This document shows positions 60,003 through 64,000 of a stretch of DNA of 64,000 nt, piece by piece. This stretch comes from Gemmatimonadales bacterium UBA4456 (GTDB lineage Bacteria; Gemmatimonadota; Gemmatimonadetes; Longimicrobiales; Gaopeijiaceae). Numbering within the stretch: the first letter of the stretch is position 1; every line of letters starts with the position of its first letter. The position numbers were made by a program, and so were the translations under genes. Below the pieces are notes generated by a model that was not told the DNA's origin, made no database searches, and was given only the letters and a program-made list of their open reading frames with translations. The stretch covers positions 8,725 to 72,724 of the forward strand of contig DGOW01000034.1 of NCBI GenBank assembly GCA_002390225.1, given 5' to 3'.

Positions 60003-61514
60003 TCACATCAAGCTTTTGACCCGACCCTGCACCATCGACGTGGCCCGCAGTAACGCCCGAGCTTTGTTGAGCGTCTCCTCGAACTCGGCTGATGGATCCG
60101 AGTCCAGCACGATACCGGCTCCGGCCTGAACGTGAGCGATGCCGTCCTTCGCGAGGACCGTACGGATCGTGATCGCGGTGTCCATCGACGCACCCCCGTA
60201 ATTGAAGTGACCCACGGCTCCAGCGTACGGCCCCCGACGTACGGATTCGAGCTCATCGATGATCTCCATCGCCCGCACCTTGGGCGCACCTGACACGGTG
60301 CCTGCGGGGAAGCACGCCTTGAATACATCAATAGCGCCCAGTCCGTCACGCAGCCGACCCTCGACCTGACTGACGATGTGCATGACGTGCGAGTACCGCT
60401 CGACCACCATCAGATCGGGCACATGCACGGAGCCGTACTCCGCTACACGGCCGACGTCGTTGCGACCGAGGTCGACCAGCATGCGATGCTCGGCGAGCTC
60501 TTTCTGATCCGACAGCAGATCCTCGGCGAAGGCACGCTCCGCCTCCGGCGTTGCTCCACGCGGGCGGGTGCCTGCGATCGGGCGAACCGTCACGATGCCG
60601 TCTTCCACCCGAACCAGAACCTCCGGCGAGCTACCGACGAGGTTCACTCCATCGAGCTCCAGGAAATACAGGTACGGCGAGGGGTTCAGGCTACGTAGCC
60701 CCCGATACAGGTCGAACGGTGTCGATCGCAGCGGAACAGAAAGCCGCTGGCTCAGGACCACCTGGAACGCATCACCCGCGCGGACATGCTCACGAATACG
60801 CTCGACGCCCGCCTCGAAGTCGGTGCGAGGCATAGATGACTCGAACGGGGGATCGACGTCCGGTTCAGGAGCCAGGAACAGGGGCGAGGGCGCCTGCGTA
60901 TTTTCGAGGCGGCTGACTACGTCGGCTGTTCGTTCGGCCGCTGAATCATAGGCTGACCGGAGCTCGGCCTCGTCCGCGCCCTTCCGGACGGGCACCGCCG
61001 AGATCGCCATTGCGCGCCCCTTGAGGTTGTCGATCGCGAGAACGATATCGGTGAATACGAAGAGTCCGTCCGGGAGCTCCAGGTCATCAGCGGGTGGATC
61101 AGGCAGATACTCAATCGCCCGCACGATGTCGTACGAAAAGTAGCCAACGGCACCGCCCCAGAATCGCGGAAGGCCCTCGACCTGAGCAGGTTGCTCAGCC
61201 CGGAGCCGGGCGTCGAAGTCGGCCAGTGGATCGTCCACCTCGACGTCCGCCCAACCGTCCTCGGGTGTCCACAGGGATACCTGCCCATCCTGGAGCCTCC
61301 ACGCACTGCGCGGCCGGGTGCCGAGGAACGAGTACCGTGCCCACTGCTCTCCCCCGACCACCGATTCGAGTAGGAATCCAAAGGGGGGTTCTGCTAGCTT
61401 CGCATACGCGGTAACCGCGGTATCGACATCGAACAGGAACTCGCGCCAGACTGGGACTACGCCGGCAGCGGAGGCGAGCTCGCGAAAGCGCTCGAAGGAC
61501 GGAAAGGGCTGCAT
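60003..61514 (-). CDS. trpE: Anthranilate synthase component I
   Basis: A 503-residue chorismate-binding enzyme; I start at ATG 61514 (MQPFPSF). N-terminal region: ARYSFLGTRP and GGAVGYFSYDIVRAIEYLP. C-terminal chorismate site: PIAGTRPRGATPEAERAFAE, LVDLGRNDVGRVA, CFPAGTVSGAPKVRAMEIID and GAGIVLDSDPSAEFEET. This is the TrpE class rather than PabB, given the LLES-type inhibitor loop (FGFLLESVVGG). It makes anthranilate from chorismate with a glutamine amidotransferase. No trpG or trpD gene lies beside it. The divergent hyuA start is 24 bp away. Confidence 0.93.
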   Translation of the reverse strand: MQPFPSFERFRELASAAGVVPVWREFLFDVDTAVTAYAKLAEPPFGFLLESVVGGEQWARYSFLGTRPRSAWRLQDGQVSLWTPEDGWADVEVDDPLADFDARLRAEQPAQVEGLPRFWGGAVGYFSYDIVRAIEYLPDPPADDLELPDGLFVFTDIVLAIDNLKGRAMAISAVPVRKGADEAELRSAYDSAAERTADVVSRLENTQAPSPLFLAPEPDVDPPFESSMPRTDFEAGVERIREHVRAGDAFQVVLSQRLSVPLRSTPFDLYRGLRSLNPSPYLYFLELDGVNLVGSSPEVLVRVEDGIVTVRPIAGTRPRGATPEAERAFAEDLLSDQKELAEHRMLVDLGRNDVGRVAEYGSVHVPDLMVVERYSHVMHIVSQVEGRLRDGLGAIDVFKACFPAGTVSGAPKVRAMEIIDELESVRRGPYAGAVGHFNYGGASMDTAITIRTVLAKDGIAHVQAGAGIVLDSDPSAEFEETLNKARALLRATSMVQGRVKSLM

Positions 61515-61538
61515 GAGCACCACAAACAGAGTGGGACG

Positions 61539-63554
61539 ATGAGCACACCAATGTTCACGAGCCCAGAAGAGACGTCAACGCCGCTTCTGGCGGTCGATAC
61601 GGGCGGAACCTTCACCGACCTGGTCCTGCTCGTCGATGGTACGATCCGGACGCTGAAGGTGCCGTCCACGCCGCATGACCCATCGCAGGCCGTGCTCGAC
61701 GGCATCCGTGAGATCCTCGGTGAGTCTCAGGAGTTCGCCCTGCTGCACGGCTCGACCGTCGCGACGAACGCCCTGCTCGAACGCAGAGGCGCACGAGTCG
61801 TTCTGGTGACGAACGAGGGCTTCGAAGATGTCATCGAGATCGGACGGCAGGATCGACCGCAGCTGTACGCACTCGTCGGGCACCGGCTTCCCCCACTCGT
61901 CGATCGTGACGACCGGATCGGTATACCCGGGCGCCTTGGCCCCCAGGGAGAAGAACTCTCCCCACTCGACAGCAACCGTCTCGCTGAATTGGCTGACAAC
62001 ATTCGTGAACGCGGAGCAGAATCTGTCACTGTCTCTCTGCTCCACTCGTACGCAAACCCTGCCCACGAACGTGCAGTCGCCAAGGCGATCGTCGAGGGGC
62101 TGGGTGAGCCTGGACTACCCGTTTCTGTCTCCAGCGAGATTGTGCCGGAGTTCCGTGAATACGAGCGAACCTCTACGACCGTGTTGAACGCGTACGTCGC
62201 GCCGATTATGGATCGGTACCTGGGCCGACTCGCTGAGGAAGCAGGCGCAATACGGGTCTCGATCATGGGGTCCAACGGTGGCGCACTCCCGATCGAACGC
62301 GCGCGACGCGAGCCTGTTCACACCGTGCTCTCAGGCCCAGCCGGGGGTGTAGTTGGCGCGCTGACATGGGCGCGACGGTCGGGCTTCGAGTCGGTGCTCT
62401 CGTTCGACATGGGCGGAACCTCGACTGACGTGTCGCTCTGCCCCGGCCGACCTCTTCGTACTCGGGAGTTTTCGATCGGTGGGCAGCCGGCTGCGATTCC
62501 GGTAATTGATATCCATACAGTCGGGGCAGGCGGAGGGTCGATCGCTCGAGTCGACGCTGGCGGGGCCCTGCGGGTCGGTCCACGCAGTGCCGGAGCCCAA
62601 CCTGGCCCCATCTGCTATGGGAACGGCGGCACGAACGTCACGGTCACAGACGCGCATGTATGGCTCGGCCGGCTTCCTGCCGACGCTTTCCTAGGCGGGG
62701 CCCGGACGCTCGACCGCGACGCAATCGAGCCTCCCCTGCGCAGCATCGCGGAGGCGCTCAGCATGAGTCTCGAGGAGGCCGCCGAAGGTGTGCTGGCGGT
62801 CGCAGACACCGCGATGGAGCGAGCCTTGCGCGTCATCTCTGTGGAGCGTGGCTACGACCCCGTCGACTTCGCAGTCGTCGCCTTCGGTGGGGCAGGAGCT
62901 CTCCACGTCGCAGAACTCACGCATCGACTTGGTGCCCGGACCGCTCTGATCCCACCGGACCCCGGGCTACTCTCCGCCTACGGCATGCTTGCCTCACCCG
63001 TGACTCAGGAAGTCTCACGCACGGTCCTCCTGCACGACGGAATGGACGACATCGAAGCGGAGCTGGCGGACGGACTGGACAAGCTGGAAACGGGTGCACG
63101 AGAGTCGATGGTAGACGAGGGGGTCGCTCCGGAGACGCTCACCGTTGAGCGATGGATCGATGCCCGGTACCACGGCCAGAGCTTTGAGTTGGCCGTCCCG
63201 GCCGACGGCTGGGTCGAAGCCTTCCATACAGCCCACCACGAACGCTACGGATACCGGCGCGACGAGGCGCCGATCGAGGCCGTAACCCTTCGTGTGATCG
63301 CCTCAGCACCACCAAGCGACCTGGGTGCTACTCAGCTTGATAGCAAATCCGGAACGGTCGAGGCCCGCCCTGTCACGGTCGTATACGACGGAGTGCCTCA
63401 TGAGGCGATGAGCATCTGGCGGAGTGACCTGGGACCCGGCGTCACCCTCCCCGGACCGCTCGTCGTTCAGGAGTACAGCGGCACAGCGTGGGTCCCCCCT
63501 GGTTGGACGCTGACGGTGGACGCCTGGGGCACGTTACGCTTGACGGCAGACTGA
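61539..63554 (+). CDS. hyuA: Hydantoinase A / 5-oxoprolinase-family subunit (HyuA)
   Basis: A 671-residue protein, typical for the ~690-residue A subunit. The N-terminal acetate/sugar-kinase-like ATPase core has LAVDTGGTFTDLVLL, HGSTVATNALLERRG, LSGPAGGVVGAL and FDMGGTSTDVSL. The C-terminal half has ERGYDPVDFAVVAFGGAGAL. The enzyme needs a B subunit for ATP-dependent ring opening (N-methylhydantoin or 5-oxoproline); no HyuB gene is adjacent. A weak AGTGGGACG precedes the ATG. Its promoter must lie within trpE, since the starts are 24 bp apart. Confidence 0.9.
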   Translation: MSTPMFTSPEETSTPLLAVDTGGTFTDLVLLVDGTIRTLKVPSTPHDPSQAVLDGIREILGESQEFALLHGSTVATNALLERRGARVVLVTNEGFEDVIEIGRQDRPQLYALVGHRLPPLVDRDDRIGIPGRLGPQGEELSPLDSNRLAELADNIRERGAESVTVSLLHSYANPAHERAVAKAIVEGLGEPGLPVSVSSEIVPEFREYERTSTTVLNAYVAPIMDRYLGRLAEEAGAIRVSIMGSNGGALPIERARREPVHTVLSGPAGGVVGALTWARRSGFESVLSFDMGGTSTDVSLCPGRPLRTREFSIGGQPAAIPVIDIHTVGAGGGSIARVDAGGALRVGPRSAGAQPGPICYGNGGTNVTVTDAHVWLGRLPADAFLGGARTLDRDAIEPPLRSIAEALSMSLEEAAEGVLAVADTAMERALRVISVERGYDPVDFAVVAFGGAGALHVAELTHRLGARTALIPPDPGLLSAYGMLASPVTQEVSRTVLLHDGMDDIEAELADGLDKLETGARESMVDEGVAPETLTVERWIDARYHGQSFELAVPADGWVEAFHTAHHERYGYRRDEAPIEAVTLRVIASAPPSDLGATQLDSKSGTVEARPVTVVYDGVPHEAMSIWRSDLGPGVTLPGPLVVQEYSGTAWVPPGWTLTVDAWGTLRLTAD

Positions 63555-63621
63555 GGCCCCGGCAACCCCTATCTTTGGGGCTTCGTCCAAAAGCACGAGC
63601 ATCCGCACGCATCCAACCAGC

Positions 63622-64000
63622 ATGAGCCGAGACGCCACGAAACCCTCCCGGCCCGACGGACTCGACGCCACGAAACGATCTGCGTCGGATACCGCTATGG
63701 GACGCCACGAAGCCGAAGATCTGAAGCCGCCCTACACGGCTGCCCTGATCGCCGGACTCGCGGTATTCGCGCTGTATGCCATCACGCTGGCGCCGACCAC
63801 CGCCTTCTGGGATACGAGCGAATACATTGCCACGGGCGAGATCATGGGGATCCCCCACCCGCCGGGAAACCCACTCTTCGTGGTCCTCGCCCGGGCATGG
63901 TCGATCCTGCTGGCGCCTCTCGGCCTCTCCGTCGCGGTGAAGATCAATCTCTTCAGCTCGCTGGTGAGTGCGACCGCGCACGGACTCTGGTTTCTCGTGG
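63622..64000 (+). CDS. DUF2723 membrane protein (3' partial)
   Basis: The first 126 residues of a protein that runs off the window. A hydrophilic N-terminal stretch of ~30 residues is followed by a membrane helix (AALIAGLAVFALYAITLAP) and the conserved DUF2723 segment: FWDTSEYIATGEIMGIPHPP then GNPLFVVLAR. DUF2723 proteins are large multi-pass GT-C-like transferases of polyprenyl-linked sugars. The start ATG 63622 gives a Ser/Thr/Lys-rich leader with two repeats of the codons for DATK. No Shine-Dalgarno is clear. Confidence 0.85.
   Translation, partial: MSRDATKPSRPDGLDATKRSASDTAMGRHEAEDLKPPYTAALIAGLAVFALYAITLAPTTAFWDTSEYIATGEIMGIPHPPGNPLFVVLARAWSILLAPLGLSVAVKINLFSSLVSATAHGLWFLV

Noticed and set aside
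1..64000. CRISPR arrays, insertion sequences, prophage, integron or origin features
   Set aside because: No regularly spaced repeats, transposase or integrase motifs, or clusters of DnaA-box-like sequence were seen.

Overview
The window is a continuous stretch of GC-rich bacterial chromosome. It carries about 50 protein-coding genes on both strands, and no gene-free stretch exceeds about 250 bp. I see no rRNA, tRNA, CRISPR array, insertion sequence or prophage. A SusC/SusD pair in a high-GC, Shine-Dalgarno-using genome, barrel-less TonB-plug proteins, many secreted beta-propeller proteins, a 1,640-residue NAD-glutamate dehydrogenase and a secreted creatininase-like protein together suggest Gemmatimonadota or a close relative. 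That placement is inferred from gene content only.

Layout. 1-1850: end of an SPFH/GYF_2 protein and its zinc-ribbon membrane partner. 2031-7365: three exported propeller or FG-GAP proteins in a row. 7374-13481: an M16 peptidase lipoprotein, an unknown protein, a creatininase-like protein, a small lipoprotein and a barrel-less plug protein. 13542-18147: a SusC-SusD operon with a recognisable promoter and terminator. 18234-24394: a second barrel-less plug protein, a small DUF3471-like protein and NAD-GDH. 24569-29324: a coupled SbcD-like nuclease, YhaN-like ATPase and alpha/beta hydrolase. 29325-32776: three glycosyltransferases. 33019-37135: a class-III aminotransferase, a phosphoesterase, a glycine-zipper protein and a conserved protein of unknown role. 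37132-38604: an operon of a YfiH/PgeF protein, a small CxxC protein and an OsmC-family protein. 38718-49226: 2-oxoglutarate dehydrogenase E1, a TPR protein, a DnaQ-like exonuclease, a sortilin-type propeller, a cupredoxin lipoprotein, a membrane protein and a patatin. 49343-54127: acyl-CoA dehydrogenase, heme A synthase, DUF420 protein, EamA transporter and CoA-binding protein. 54129-64000: an unknown protein, an E1-alpha-type TPP enzyme, an ECF sigma factor, a coiled-coil protein, an M20 dipeptidase, TrpE, HyuA and the start of a DUF2723 membrane protein.

The most striking observation is at 37132-37614. The OsmC-family gene is interrupted by one in-frame UGA at the position of the peroxidatic cysteine. 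A compact stem-loop fitting the bacterial SECIS model follows at the right distance, and the rest of the domain, including the second redox cysteine, is intact. I read it as a selenoprotein (Sec70/Cys139). It is translationally coupled to a 71-residue CxxC protein and to YfiH, so the operon looks like a redox or peroxide-defence unit.

A second in-frame stop, a UAG at 647-649, replaces the first tryptophan of a GYF_2 domain whose remaining 30 codons stay open and recognisable. That one looks like a nonsense substitution or a base-call error, not recoding.

The gene order is very compact. Many starts overlap the preceding stop (ATGA, TTGA, TAGTG or TGATG). Several convergent pairs meet within 0-8 bp, and one pair overlaps by 171 bp.
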